In this document: positions 46,561-55,286 of the stretch, in pieces
How positions within the stretch are numbered: position 1 is the first letter of the stretch
Layout: every line of letters begins with the position of its first letter
Source: Citroniella saccharovorans
GTDB lineage: Bacteria; Bacillota; Clostridia; Tissierellales; Peptoniphilaceae
NCBI RefSeq assembly: GCF_035481615.1
Contig: NZ_JAYKOT010000003.1
Coordinates: 124,001 to 188,000, forward strand
Direction: 5' to 3'
DNA: 64,000 bases
Program-made: the position numbers and the translations under genes
The notes under the pieces: generated by a model
Database searches by the model: none
What the model was told of the DNA's origin: nothing
What the model saw: the letters and a program-made list of their open reading frames with translations, nothing else

Positions 46561-47241
46561 ATGGAAATATTAAAAGTAGAAAATTTAAGAAAAGAATATG
46601 GGGAAGGCAATTCCAAGGTGGTAGCCTTAGATGGTATTAATCTAACAATTGAAAGAGGAGAATTTGTAGCTATAGTTGGACCAAGTGGATCTGGCAAATC
46701 AACCCTCCTTCATATCATAGGAGGAGTGGATAGTCCAGATGATGGTAAGGTTTATATAGATGGTAACGACATCTCAAAGTATTCTTCAAAAGAATTAGCC
46801 TACTTTAGAAGAAGAAAAGTCGGACTAATTTATCAGTTTTATAATTTGATTCCCAACTTAACGGTTCGTCACAATATAGAACTTCCACTAAAACTAGATA
46901 AAAGAAAAATAAATCAAGATGAATTTTCAGATATAGTAAAAAAACTGGGTATAGAAAGTAAACTTGACTCTTTTCCAAGTGAGCTTTCAGGGGGTCAGCA
47001 GCAAAGAGTTGCCATAGCGAGAAGTCTTATCTACAATCCATCGATCATATTAGCGGATGAACCGACTGGAAACTTAGATAGGAAAAATTCTAAGGAAATT
47101 ATAGAAATCTTTAAATATTTTAATAAGACTTTAAAACAAACGATTATCCTAATCACCCATGACGAAGAAATAGCCTTACAAGCAAATCGAATTATTACAA
47201 TAGTCGATGGAAAAATTGTAGGAGATGAAAGAAATGAATAA
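46561..47241 (+). CDS. ABC transporter ATP-binding protein (BceA/MacB-like)
   Basis: 226 residues with Walker A GPSGSGKST (near 42), signature LSGGQQQRVAIARS (near 140) and Walker B ILADEPTGNLD. It is typical of the LolD/MacB/BceA class that powers FtsX-type permeases. AAAGGAGG precedes the ATG. It overlaps the permease gene by eight bases. Confidence 0.95.
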   Translation: MEILKVENLRKEYGEGNSKVVALDGINLTIERGEFVAIVGPSGSGKSTLLHIIGGVDSPDDGKVYIDGNDISKYSSKELAYFRRRKVGLIYQFYNLIPNLTVRHNIELPLKLDKRKINQDEFSDIVKKLGIESKLDSFPSELSGGQQQRVAIARSLIYNPSIILADEPTGNLDRKNSKEIIEIFKYFNKTLKQTIILITHDEEIALQANRIITIVDGKIVGDERNE

Positions 47242-49669
47242 GAAGAATTTTCCTATTTTTATTTCCTTATTTATTGTAAGTTTGTTTTTTACTGTGGTTT
47301 TTTATTATGGTTATACAAATAAACAAGCCAACTATGGATATGCCATGTCAAATAATTTTTATCATTCTGAGATTAAGGATGAGTTATCAAATGAAGAAGT
47401 AGAAAAACTAAGGTCTATTGAAGATATCGAATTAATTGGAAAAATGTCACTTAATCCAGATAATGCTAAATATAATAATGATTTTCTTGTCATTAATTAT
47501 CAGGATGAAGCAATAAATAAAATGAGAGAGTATTCAAGACTTCAAAAAGGAAGATTTGCTGAAAATGAAGATGAAATTGTAGTATCTGAGAGCCTTGCAA
47601 AGAAAAATAATATTAATTTAGGTGATGAAATAAAACTTGAAATAGGTAAGAGATTTATAGATGGGGAAGAAATAGGACCTACTAGTGCAAATACTGATAA
47701 GGAGATATTTAAAAAAGATTCTACTAAATCTTTTACTGTAGTAGGAGTTTACGGAGACGTTTATAACAAATATAGTAAATTAAATTTTGCTTTAGGATTA
47801 CAAGAAAAGATGTCATCCTTTAAAACATATGTGAAGTATGATTCATTTCAAAAATCTTATAAAAATAAAGAAAATATTCAGGAAGATATAAATAATAAAC
47901 TTGGTAGGGATGTAGAACTAAAATTTTCTGATGGATTGATATATTATTACGGTATCGAAAGAGATGCTTTACAAAACATTATGAGTAAAGCGGTTATCGT
48001 ATTATCTATCTTCGGATGTATAGCCGTCTTTGTATTTTTTATAAAAAATATCTTTTGGGTTTGGGGTCTTCGAAAAATTAGAGAGCTGTCTATATATAAA
48101 TCTATAGGGTCAACTAATGGTCAAATTTATTTGATGCTTTTAAAAGAAGGTTTAATTATATCAGCCATTCCAATACTTTTAGGTCACATAGCAGGTTATT
48201 CCTTTATATATTATTTGTATAGTAATATACAAAAAGGTGATGGAGTAAGTGCCTTTGAAGTAGTAAGATTTAATCCATTATTAAGTTTAGCCATACTATT
48301 TGTTTCTTTTATAATTGTTTCCTTGGCTATAAAATCTCCTTCAAAAAAGATTTCTAAAATCAACATTATAGATGGGATTAGAGGAAATATAGATTTTTCC
48401 AAGTATAAGAAAAAGAAGAAACAGAACTTATGGCAAGAACTAAGAATTAACAACTTAGCTTCAATAAAATCACAAAGATTTATTTCAGCTATTGGAATTC
48501 TAATCATTTCAGTATTTGTAATTGTAATAGGAATTGGAAATTATCTTAGAGACTATTCGTATTATGATAATGGATATAACTTTTCTGTAGATTATTATAG
48601 TGATAAGGATGAAGTGCCATCGGTACTAAAAGAGATTGATGAAAAAATTTCTAATGAAAAATCCTATATTTCTAAACAAAAATATGTAATAGTTGAAAAT
48701 AATAAAGATTTTTCAAAAGAAGCTAGGAATGCAAGCCTAGATAAAGAGGCTGAAAAAAATATTGAAAAATATAATGCAAAGGGAATGGATGGATTTTTAA
48801 TAGCCTTAGAAGAAGAAGACTTAAAAGAGCTTGGAGGAAATAAGGGAGAATTTCTACTTTATAATATGATCCAAGAAGATTCTTCCATACCTATATCTAA
48901 AGCAAAGAAAATTCCATATTTTGATAATCCAACAAGTCTTGATATAAGTATTGGAGATGATTACCAAACAAGTATTAAGATTTCAAAGTCAATAAATGAT
49001 TTGGGGAAAATTAAGTCTAGAACCATGCCCTTCGATGTGAAAATTTACACCGACTTCGATACATTTTTCAATCTAATGGAAGAAACTGGCGATGAAAAAT
49101 ATAAAAACTATCCTTATACTTTGAATATGAAAGTAAATGACTCCGATGCAAAAGATGCACAAGATTATGCGGAAACCTTAATTAGGGAACAAATTTCACC
49201 TGAAGATAGATTTGATATTACTGTAGGGGAAGAGCTAGAAAAGAAAGAATTTGAGAATCTACAAGACCTAATGAAAATTGTATTAGGTATAGGATTAATA
49301 ATATTAGTTTTAAATATTACAAATGGATATTCATCTATAAATCTAAGTTTGTTGAGTAGAAAAAAAGAAATAGGAAGCTTTTATTCTTGTGGAATGGATT
49401 TAGATGAACTCAAAAGGGTTTATGGAAAAGAATATTTAAATGAACAGATAAAATCATTGCTTATAGTTATATTAACTAGTATAGGTGTAATGTTTATAAT
49501 TTCTATATTCTCATCAAGATTGACTTTTTTAAATCTCCTAAGATACTATGACTATAAATTATTTATAGCATTTTCTTTAGTAGTCTACGGAATAAATGTG
49601 CTAATTTATCATTTATCTTTAAAAAGAATTTTAGACAGACCAACTATTGATTTAATTCGAACAATATAA
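47234..49669 (+). CDS. FtsX-family ABC transporter permease (BceB-like)
   Basis: 811 residues. One N-terminal span (about 6-24) is followed by a large outside domain to about 250. A cluster of three spans (about 255-380), another span near 415-435, a second outside region (about 440-680) and three final spans then follow. Two FtsX-type permease segments are present. ATG 47234 is preceded by AGGAG; ATG 47225 would sit on that site. With the kinase, regulator and ATPase it likely gives resistance to a cell-wall-active peptide. The actual ligand is unknown. Confidence 0.9.
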   Translation: MNKKNFPIFISLFIVSLFFTVVFYYGYTNKQANYGYAMSNNFYHSEIKDELSNEEVEKLRSIEDIELIGKMSLNPDNAKYNNDFLVINYQDEAINKMREYSRLQKGRFAENEDEIVVSESLAKKNNINLGDEIKLEIGKRFIDGEEIGPTSANTDKEIFKKDSTKSFTVVGVYGDVYNKYSKLNFALGLQEKMSSFKTYVKYDSFQKSYKNKENIQEDINNKLGRDVELKFSDGLIYYYGIERDALQNIMSKAVIVLSIFGCIAVFVFFIKNIFWVWGLRKIRELSIYKSIGSTNGQIYLMLLKEGLIISAIPILLGHIAGYSFIYYLYSNIQKGDGVSAFEVVRFNPLLSLAILFVSFIIVSLAIKSPSKKISKINIIDGIRGNIDFSKYKKKKKQNLWQELRINNLASIKSQRFISAIGILIISVFVIVIGIGNYLRDYSYYDNGYNFSVDYYSDKDEVPSVLKEIDEKISNEKSYISKQKYVIVENNKDFSKEARNASLDKEAEKNIEKYNAKGMDGFLIALEEEDLKELGGNKGEFLLYNMIQEDSSIPISKAKKIPYFDNPTSLDISIGDDYQTSIKISKSINDLGKIKSRTMPFDVKIYTDFDTFFNLMEETGDEKYKNYPYTLNMKVNDSDAKDAQDYAETLIREQISPEDRFDITVGEELEKKEFENLQDLMKIVLGIGLIILVLNITNGYSSINLSLLSRKKEIGSFYSCGMDLDELKRVYGKEYLNEQIKSLLIVILTSIGVMFIISIFSSRLTFLNLLRYYDYKLFIAFSLVVYGINVLIYHLSLKRILDRPTIDLIRTI

Positions 49670-49719
49670 TTTCAAAAAAAGTGGAATATATGAATAAAAA
49701 GATTGAGTCAAATTTCTTA

Positions 49720-49747
49720 AAGTGCCTATGATTTTAGGCACTTTTTC
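49720..49747 (+). terminator. Rho-independent terminator of the Bce-like operon
   Basis: AAGTGCCTA and TAGGCACTT pair around TGATTT, followed by T residues. Confidence 0.9.
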
Positions 49748-49851
49748 TATATCTGATTTTAGGTGATGGTAATATAATATTTTTAATAGTGAAACTATGA
49801 AAGGGATAGCAGAAATGTTATCTCTTTTTTAATACAAGAAAGGAGATCAGT

Positions 49852-50142
49852 ATGAAAAAATTAGATCAAATAAAACAAGAGTCAAAAGAAATAAAAGAAA
49901 AAATAAACGATACAGAAGAAAGACTAAGGCAACTAAAAAATCAAGAAAATAAGATATTAAAACAAGACATAGTGAAAAGAAGAAAAGAAAGAACTCATAG
50001 GCTAATAACAAGAGGATAAGTCTTAGAAAGCCTTATAGAAAATGCAGAAGAACTAACAGATGAAGAAATAAAAATCCTACTAGAAAAAGCAAAAAAGACA
50101 AAAGAATTTAAAGAAACACTAAAAATAATGAGCGAAAATTAA
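49852..50142 (+). pseudogene. DUF3847-type conjugative-element protein, internal stop
   Basis: A 96-codon frame with ATG 49852 after AAAGGAG and TAA at 50140. It is interrupted by an in-frame TAA at codon 56 (50017-50019). The RKERTHRLITRG segment just before that stop is the hallmark of the small DUF3847 proteins coded beside relaxase genes in clostridial conjugative or mobilizable transposons. The N-terminus is a charged coiled coil. It marks the remains of a mobile element. Confidence 0.75.
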
Positions 50143-50145
50143 AAA

Positions 50146-50430
50146 AATAAACAGGAAGATTTTTACAATGAGCATACGGCAGAACTTATTTTATTTGAAA
50201 TTGCAAAGAAATATCTGAAAGAGCATTTAGGTGAAAGCAAGACCTTAAATATATCAAAATGGAAATCAGAAGTTGCCACTTTGAAGAAAGAGAAAAAGAG
50301 CCTTTATAGTCAAATATTAGAGATACGAGAAGAAGTTGAACAGGCTGAAAAAGTTAAGACCTGTATAGAACAGTTAAAGGAACACGAAAAGCGACTATCA
50401 CAGGTAAAGAGAAACGAGTTAGAACTATAA
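50146..50430 (+). pseudogene. C-terminal fragment of a MobA/MobL-type relaxase
   Basis: About 94 codons of open frame with no start, ending in TAA 50428-50430. The pattern (aromatic/acidic start, a helix with LKEHLGE, then a WKSEVATLKKEKKSLYSQ coiled coil) matches the tail of relaxases in Firmicute conjugative transposons. The nuclease domain is missing. The family position behind a DUF3847 gene agrees with this. Confidence 0.65.
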
Positions 50431-50445
50431 AACTTGGCTTAAATA

Positions 50446-50454
50446 TGGTATAAT
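50446..50454 (+). promoter_or_regulatory. Extended -10 promoter before the EamA gene
   Basis: TGGTATAAT (TGn plus TATAAT) lies 58 bp before the TTG start, with no good -35. The ClbS-like gene has the same sequence at 52391-52399. Confidence 0.5.
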
Positions 50455-50511
50455 ATTATAAATATTGAGTAAAACAAATTAAAATTTACAGAGCAAAGGG
50501 GATGATAAATT

Positions 50512-51564
50512 TTGAATCATAAAATAAAGACTGGTGCGGTTATATTAGCGTTGTTAGCAGCTGTATTTTATGCAATTAATACGCCAGTTTCAAAATTTCT
50601 ATTGAATAATGTCACACCAACTTTTATGGCGGCTTTTCTTTATCTTGGAGCTGGTGTTGGCGTTGGAATCATGTATTTATTTCACATAAAAAAAGAGGAA
50701 AAAGCAGAGAGACTTACAAAGCAGGATTTACCCTATACAATCGGAATGATTGTGTTGGATATAGCTGCCCCTATATTTTTAATGATAGGTATAAAAATGG
50801 GAACAGCATCTAATGCATCACTCCTCGGTAATTTTGAAATTGTGGTGACTACGTTAATGGCGTTGCTTATTTTTAAGGAGCAGGTATCAGGCAAGCTGTG
50901 GATTGCAATTGGATTTATTACGCTATCTAGCATTGTTTTGTCATTTGAGGGAAGTGGTAGTTTCCAGTTTTCTATAGGGTCTCTTTTTGTTATACTGGCA
51001 ACATGTTGTTGGGGACTTGAGAATAACTGTACAAGAAAGATATCAGATAAAAGTACGTATGAGATTGTTTTGTTAAAAGGCATTTTTTCAGGCGGAGGTT
51101 CATTTACTATTGCAATGGTACTTGGTGAAAAGATTCCGGAAATGATATACATTGCCATAGTTATGCTATTGGGATTTGTAGCGTACGGATTAAGTATTTT
51201 TCTTTACATAAGAGCACAAAGAAACTTAGGTGCAGCTAAGACAAGTGCTTATTACGCTGTAGCACCATTCATTGGTTCGTTTTTAGCTTTTGTAGTAAAT
51301 GGGGAGAAACTGGCTGTAGAATATTTTATAGGTTTGGCTTTGATGTTGGTAGGAACAGTATTTGTAGTATATGACACTATGATAAATCATCATCTTCATG
51401 GTCATACGCATACGATTGTTCATACACATAACGGTGTGACACATACTCATATGATTACACATGAACATGAGCATAATCATTTTGGAAATGAAGAGAGGCA
51501 TGGTCACAAACATGAAGACTATATAAATAGTCAGGAACATAAATTGGCTCATATACATGGATGA
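50512..51564 (+). CDS. EamA/DMT-family transporter with His-rich C-terminal tail
   Basis: 350 residues. Ten membrane spans in two EamA repeats fill residues 8-285. The last ~60 residues form a tail with about 20 histidines in HxH patterns (HLHGHTHTIVHTHNGVTHTH and so on), a likely metal-binding segment. The start is TTG 50512 behind AAAGGGG; the nearby ATG is out of frame. Base composition is richer in G/C than the core genes, suggesting transfer. EamA proteins export metabolites or metals; the tail makes a metal (Ni, Co or Zn) plausible but unproven. It stands alone between conjugative-element scraps. Confidence 0.88.
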   Translation: MNHKIKTGAVILALLAAVFYAINTPVSKFLLNNVTPTFMAAFLYLGAGVGVGIMYLFHIKKEEKAERLTKQDLPYTIGMIVLDIAAPIFLMIGIKMGTASNASLLGNFEIVVTTLMALLIFKEQVSGKLWIAIGFITLSSIVLSFEGSGSFQFSIGSLFVILATCCWGLENNCTRKISDKSTYEIVLLKGIFSGGGSFTIAMVLGEKIPEMIYIAIVMLLGFVAYGLSIFLYIRAQRNLGAAKTSAYYAVAPFIGSFLAFVVNGEKLAVEYFIGLALMLVGTVFVVYDTMINHHLHGHTHTIVHTHNGVTHTHMITHEHEHNHFGNEERHGHKHEDYINSQEHKLAHIHG

Positions 51565-51666
51565 TAACTCCCAGTTTATCGAAATGAAATAATTAAATAG
51601 AAACAATAATATAGCAACTTACGAAACAGTAAATCAAAAAATGGTTTACTGTATAAACAGTTAATT

Positions 51667-51780
51667 ATGGATATTGGAAAGACAAAATATACTGTAAACC
51701 TACATTTTAAGCAAGGTACAGGCGAAACATATAAGGATAAAATACTAAAGTTAATCAAGAGAGAAACAGAGAAGATATAA
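51667..51780 (+). CDS. TnpW-like small transposon protein
   Basis: 37 residues beginning MDIGKTKYTVNLHFK and ending in a Lys/Glu helix (DKILKLIKRETEKI). This is the pattern of the short TnpW proteins of clostridial conjugative transposons (function unknown). No clear ribosome site is present. Length is a little short for the family, so it may be truncated. Confidence 0.65.
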   Translation: MDIGKTKYTVNLHFKQGTGETYKDKILKLIKRETEKI

Positions 51781-51821
51781 ATTTATCAAAGAAATTTTGT
51801 TTATGTCCTTGACAAATCTTC

Positions 51822-52369
51822 CCAAAAGGCACACTTGTGCTAGAGTGTGGAAAAATGCTTTATGAAAATGGGTATGACATAAAGATATTAAATACAATAA
51901 ACTTTAAAAAGTCCATGAAATACAATCCCTTTGCATATTTGAGAAGTGAAAAAGATATTTTAAAACTTGTTCAAACCATAATTGCTAACACCAAGGGAGA
52001 TGGAGAAAAGGCAGGAGAAGATTTTTGGGTAAAGGATGAGAAGTTATATTACACTGCTCTCATCGGTTATATTTATTATGAAGCACCAGAAGAAGAAAAG
52101 AACTTTAAGACACTTTTGGATATGATTGACGCAAGTGAGGTCAGAGAAGATGACGAAACCTATATAACACATCAGAAACAAGATCAAATCAAAAATCTTT
52201 TGGTCTAAATTACCAAAAAACTGGCAAGGAACTTATGAGCCAAGATGAAATAACTGTAATGGATGGAGGCACGTGTATATACCAGATAAGAGGAGTAAGA
52301 CTTTTACTATCTGATAAATTTGATATCACAAAACATAAGAATTACAAGTTACTGGAAGATTATGATTGA
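51822..52369 (+). pseudogene. VirD4/TraG-like coupling protein, 5'-truncated with an internal deletion
   Basis: Two pieces of one gene. Piece 1 (51822-52208) has PKGTLVLECGKML and the KYNPFAYLRSEKD motif of the T4SS coupling ATPase. Piece 2 (52202-52369) in the +2 frame holds the conserved C-terminal GKELMSQDEI, a GGTC-type strand and LSDKFDITKHKNYK. The Walker A region and several hundred central residues are missing. The gene is clearly dead. A second C-terminal scar lies at 57484-57678. Confidence 0.82.
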
Positions 52370-52428
52370 ATATTAAGATATAAATATTTTTGGTATAATA
52401 TCTATATACAAACCATGGAGGTAGGCAT

Positions 52429-52959
52429 ATGAGGTCTTATGAAAGTAAGGAAGAATTAAAAGACGAGATAAAGAAAACTTTTGATAAATACATTTCAGAA
52501 TTTGATAATATCCCAGAAGAATTGAAAGACAAAAGAGTAGAAGAAGTTGATAGGACACCAGCAGAAAATCTTGCCTATCAAGTAGGTTGGACAACTTTAG
52601 TATTGAAATGGGAAGAAGATGAGAAAAAAGGACTAGAAGTTAAAACACCATCAGATAATTTCAAATGGAATCAACTTGGAGAATTATATCAATGGTTTAC
52701 AGAAGCTTACGCTCATAAATCTTTAAAGGAACTAAAAGAACAATTAACAAAAAATATTGAAGATATTTATCTTATGATAGATGAGCTAACAGATGAAGAA
52801 TTATTTAAACCACATATGAGAAAATGGGCAGATGAAGCAACAAAAACGGCTATTTGGGAAGTGTATAAATTCATTCATGTGAATACGGTAGCACCTTTCG
52901 GGACATTTAGAACAAAGATTAGGAAATGGAAAAAATTAATATTGCAAAACGGATTTTAA
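52429..52959 (+). CDS. ClbS/DfsB-family protein (DUF1706, four-helix bundle)
   Basis: A 176-residue cytoplasmic protein. Family features are the N-terminal helix (SKEELKDEIKKTFDKYI), the GWTTLVLKWEEDEKKG segment with the conserved Trp residues, and the PFGTFRTKIRKWKKL end. ClbS is the colibactin self-resistance cyclopropane hydrolase, but most DUF1706 proteins are uncharacterised, so protection from a reactive compound is only a possibility. An extended -10 (TGGTATAAT, 52391-52399) and GGAGG precede the ATG. It is carried in the mosaic region. Confidence 0.85.
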   Translation: MRSYESKEELKDEIKKTFDKYISEFDNIPEELKDKRVEEVDRTPAENLAYQVGWTTLVLKWEEDEKKGLEVKTPSDNFKWNQLGELYQWFTEAYAHKSLKELKEQLTKNIEDIYLMIDELTDEELFKPHMRKWADEATKTAIWEVYKFIHVNTVAPFGTFRTKIRKWKKLILQNGF

Positions 52960-53164
52960 ATGTATTATGATTGATAGAAAACTATTATTAAAATTTTAAT
53001 TTTTTGTTTCTTACTAGATTTTAAAAAATGGGAGTATAATAATCTTAATAAAATCATTTTGGAGGTAGCGGAAAACCATAGATATAGCAAAGTAAGATTA
53101 TATAAAAAGTTAGTTGGAATGAACTCATATGTTTTGAATCTAAACATATAAACCAGAAAGAAAT

Positions 53165-53932
53165 ATGGTTAAAATGAAAAAGATTAATAAATTAATTGCG
53201 GTTATATTAGCGTTTGCTATGTTAGTAGGAGCTATACCTGTCAGGTCATTTGCAAGTGATAATTCAGATAATTATTACTTATACAGTGATAAAAACAATG
53301 AGAACCTAACGCTTGAAGAGTATAGTAAAACAGATGAAGCAAAGATTATATATGCTTCATTATCAGATAAAGCCAAAAAAATCTTTGATAATGATTTGAA
53401 TGAACTTATTAGAGAAGAAAAATCATGTATCTCAGTAAGAGCATATGCAGCAACTTTATCTTCATTAAATCTTCCAGGACCTGTACTATACTCATTACAA
53501 GCAATGATGTCAGGATTTGTTGCTGCTACAGCTGATGGTCCATTACCATTTGGAGATGCTATGTTAGTTGTTGCATCTGTTGCTGCAGTAGGAACACTAG
53601 CTATATATTGGGATGAAGTTGCACCAAAATGGAACAGTATAGTAAATGTATTCAAAAATAAGTTTCAAGATTCTGTAAGTACTGTTAATAGAGTTTTTTC
53701 AAAAGTTAATGGAGAGGCTAAAAAAAAGGCAAAATCTAAACCAACGGGCAGAAAGGTAAAAGATGTTCACAAAAGACTCAGAAAAGAAGGGTTTGAAAAG
53801 ACAGGACAAAAGGGAAGCCATGAACAGCGGGAGAAAGGAGATAAGAAAGTAACAGTTCCAAATCATGGAGAAAAATCAGATCTTCCACTAGGTACTTTAA
53901 GAAGTATATGGAAACAAGCTGGTTGGATATAA
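53165..53932 (+). CDS. Secreted protein with a C-terminal HicA-like toxin domain
   Basis: 255 residues. A Sec signal peptide is clear (KKINKLIAVILAFAML..., cut after SFA near 31). An Asp/Asn-rich stretch (32-90) is followed by a hydrophobic segment with GPLPFGD (about 100-150) that may contact a membrane. A Lys-rich hinge (about 180-200) leads to a HicA domain (about 198-255): DVHKRLRKEGFEKTGQKGSH with the catalytic-type His219, KVTVPNH, and LPLGTLRSIWKQAGW. HicA is normally a free ~60-residue cytoplasmic mRNA interferase, so export as a C-terminal domain is abnormal. It is followed 18 bp later by a HicB-like gene. The start could instead be ATG 53174. Confidence 0.85.
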   Translation: MVKMKKINKLIAVILAFAMLVGAIPVRSFASDNSDNYYLYSDKNNENLTLEEYSKTDEAKIIYASLSDKAKKIFDNDLNELIREEKSCISVRAYAATLSSLNLPGPVLYSLQAMMSGFVAATADGPLPFGDAMLVVASVAAVGTLAIYWDEVAPKWNSIVNVFKNKFQDSVSTVNRVFSKVNGEAKKKAKSKPTGRKVKDVHKRLRKEGFEKTGQKGSHEQREKGDKKVTVPNHGEKSDLPLGTLRSIWKQAGWI

Positions 53933-53950
53933 TATAAGAGGTGATACTTT

Positions 53951-54232
53951 ATGATTATAGGTTATTATGCAGTATTCAATTATAACTATTATAAAAAAAT
54001 AAAATATGGGATATCAATAAATTTTCCAGATGTTGAGGGTGCATATACTTGTGCTGACAATATTGAGAATGGTAAAAAATTTGCAAAGGAAGTTTTAGAA
54101 TTGGTAACTTGTGATCTAAAAGTTAAAGATTTGCCAAAGGTTTCAACTATTAAGGAAATACAGTTAAATTCTAATGAAGAAATTTATTGGATTGAATACG
54201 AAACAACAGAATCAGAAGTAGAAAGATTTTAA
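53951..54232 (+). CDS. HicB-like antitoxin / presumed immunity protein
   Basis: 93 residues without a signal peptide. The pattern YAVFNYNYYKKIKYGISINFPDVEGAYT, then NIENGKKFAKEVLEL, is the HicB partial RNase H fold (normally a beta strand, then FPDLPGC, then the amphipathic helix with A..L). The C-terminal DNA-binding domain of longer HicB proteins is absent. AGAGGTGA precedes the ATG, and a terminator follows, so it forms a two-gene operon with the secreted HicA protein. It probably neutralises that toxin in the producer's cytoplasm; this is inferred. Confidence 0.78.
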   Translation: MIIGYYAVFNYNYYKKIKYGISINFPDVEGAYTCADNIENGKKFAKEVLELVTCDLKVKDLPKVSTIKEIQLNSNEEIYWIEYETTESEVERF

Positions 54233-54270
54233 ATATTTTATAAATTAAGGATAATATAATTACTCAAAAA

Positions 54271-54305
54271 GGCGATAGAAATTAAAAAATCTATCGTCTT
54301 TTTTT
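54271..54305 (+). terminator. Rho-independent terminator of the HicA/HicB-like operon
   Basis: GGCGATAGA and TCTATCGTC pair (one G-T) around a 10-base A-rich loop, followed by seven T. Confidence 0.85.
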
Positions 54306-54306
54306 A

Positions 54307-54777
54307 TACTCAAAATTAGGAGGTAAAAATGCTGCAGATAATTCTAATTTAGATGTAGAAAATGAAAATAAAACTGAAACTAATAAACTAAGTGAAAAAT
54401 TAGATTTATCAAAAGTAAAAGTTGAACCACTATTTGAAGATTTTGTAGATTTTGAAAAATTTTCAGAGTGTGATTTTAGAGTAGTTAAAGTTAAATCTTG
54501 CGAAGAAGTTCCAAAATCAAAGAAACTATTAAAGTTTACTCTTGATGACGGGAGCGGAAAAGACAGAACAATCTTGTCAGGTATCAAAAATTTCTATAGT
54601 GCAGAAGAACTTGTAGGAAAAACACTTCTAGCAATAGTAAATTTACCACCAAGAAAAATGATGGGCGTAGAATCATGCGGCATGCTTTTATCGGGCATTT
54701 GTGAGTACGACGGAGAAGAAAAACTTCAGCTTATAATGCTTGATGATAATATTCCAGCAGAATCAAAATTATATTAA
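54307..54777 (+). pseudogene. Promoterless fragment: second lysS 3' end (tRNA-binding domain)
   Basis: An open frame without a start codon, beginning at the end of the preceding terminator. It encodes the linker and complete EMAP/Trbp111 domain of LysS. From 54472 on it is almost identical to lysS. Before that (54380-54471) the protein is similar (KVKVEPLFEDFVDFEKFSECDF against KVKVEPLFEDMVDFDTFSKSDF) but the DNA has diverged. So it is not a simple tandem copy: its 5' part comes from a different lysS allele or species. The ATG at 54655 (ATGATGGGC) and other internal starts lack ribosome sites. Confidence 0.85.
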
Positions 54778-54835
54778 AGAACACACTAATTATGAAACTG
54801 GGGTTTGTACTGAATCCCAGTTTAATTTTTATAAT
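54472..54835 (+). repeat. Direct repeat of the lysS 3' end, copy 2
   Basis: Partner of 44464-44827, 10,008 bp away. A handful of substitutions and no gaps were seen by eye, with the terminator included. Confidence 0.93.
54795..54830 (+). terminator. Duplicated lysS terminator
   Basis: The same AAACTGGG / CCCAGTTT stem as after lysS, followed by AATTTTT. Confidence 0.85.
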
Positions 54836-54942
54836 CAACCTATTTATGTTATAATTATTAAAGAAGGAAAACATTTTATACTTTAAACCAAATTTAATAA
54901 TTCTGATTTTGATTTCAACATTTTGTATTGATTGAGGGGTCT

Positions 54943-55206
54943 TTGATAAAGAGAATAAAAATAATAATTTCATTAATTTTAATATTCATAGGAATAATAC
55001 TTGTTGGAGAATATGGTATTACCTACCTTGATAATTTTGCCAATAATTTACCAAATACTACAATTATTTATCAGCCTGGAATGGATTATGAAAAGATGAA
55101 AGAGGAAGTAGAGGAAGCAGCTCATAAATATAATGTAGAATTCTTTGTTATTAAACAAGATGTCATAAGTACAAACAAGAAAAATATAATTATTTATAGC
55201 TACTAA
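54943..55206 (+). CDS. Short membrane-anchored protein, possibly the N-terminus of a bacteriocin-immunity-type permease
   Basis: 87 residues from TTG 54943 (GAGGGG just upstream). One membrane span (about 5-25) is followed by an outside region with ITYLDNFANNLPNTTIIYQPG and an amphipathic helix. This resembles the start of DUF1430/TIGR01654-type integral membrane proteins associated with bacteriocin ABC transporters, but it stops after ~87 residues, so it may be a truncated gene. Function unknown. Confidence 0.5.
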   Translation: MIKRIKIIISLILIFIGIILVGEYGITYLDNFANNLPNTTIIYQPGMDYEKMKEEVEEAAHKYNVEFFVIKQDVISTNKKNIIIYSY

Positions 55207-55286
55207 ACTTTAAAATAATAAAGTAAAAATGGGACAAGAGCAAAAATATTGTTGCCCTAATTTTTGAAAATCATCGAGTAGGAAAC

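Noticed and set aside
54574..54777. Separate small tRNA-binding protein gene starting inside the lysS fragment
   Set aside because: Internal starts have no ribosome site, and homology continues upstream. It is part of a start-less fragment.
44464..54835. Active integrative element with att sites in lysS
   Set aside because: No integrase or recombinase gene lies between the repeats and the transfer genes are broken. It is described only as a repeat-bracketed mosaic.
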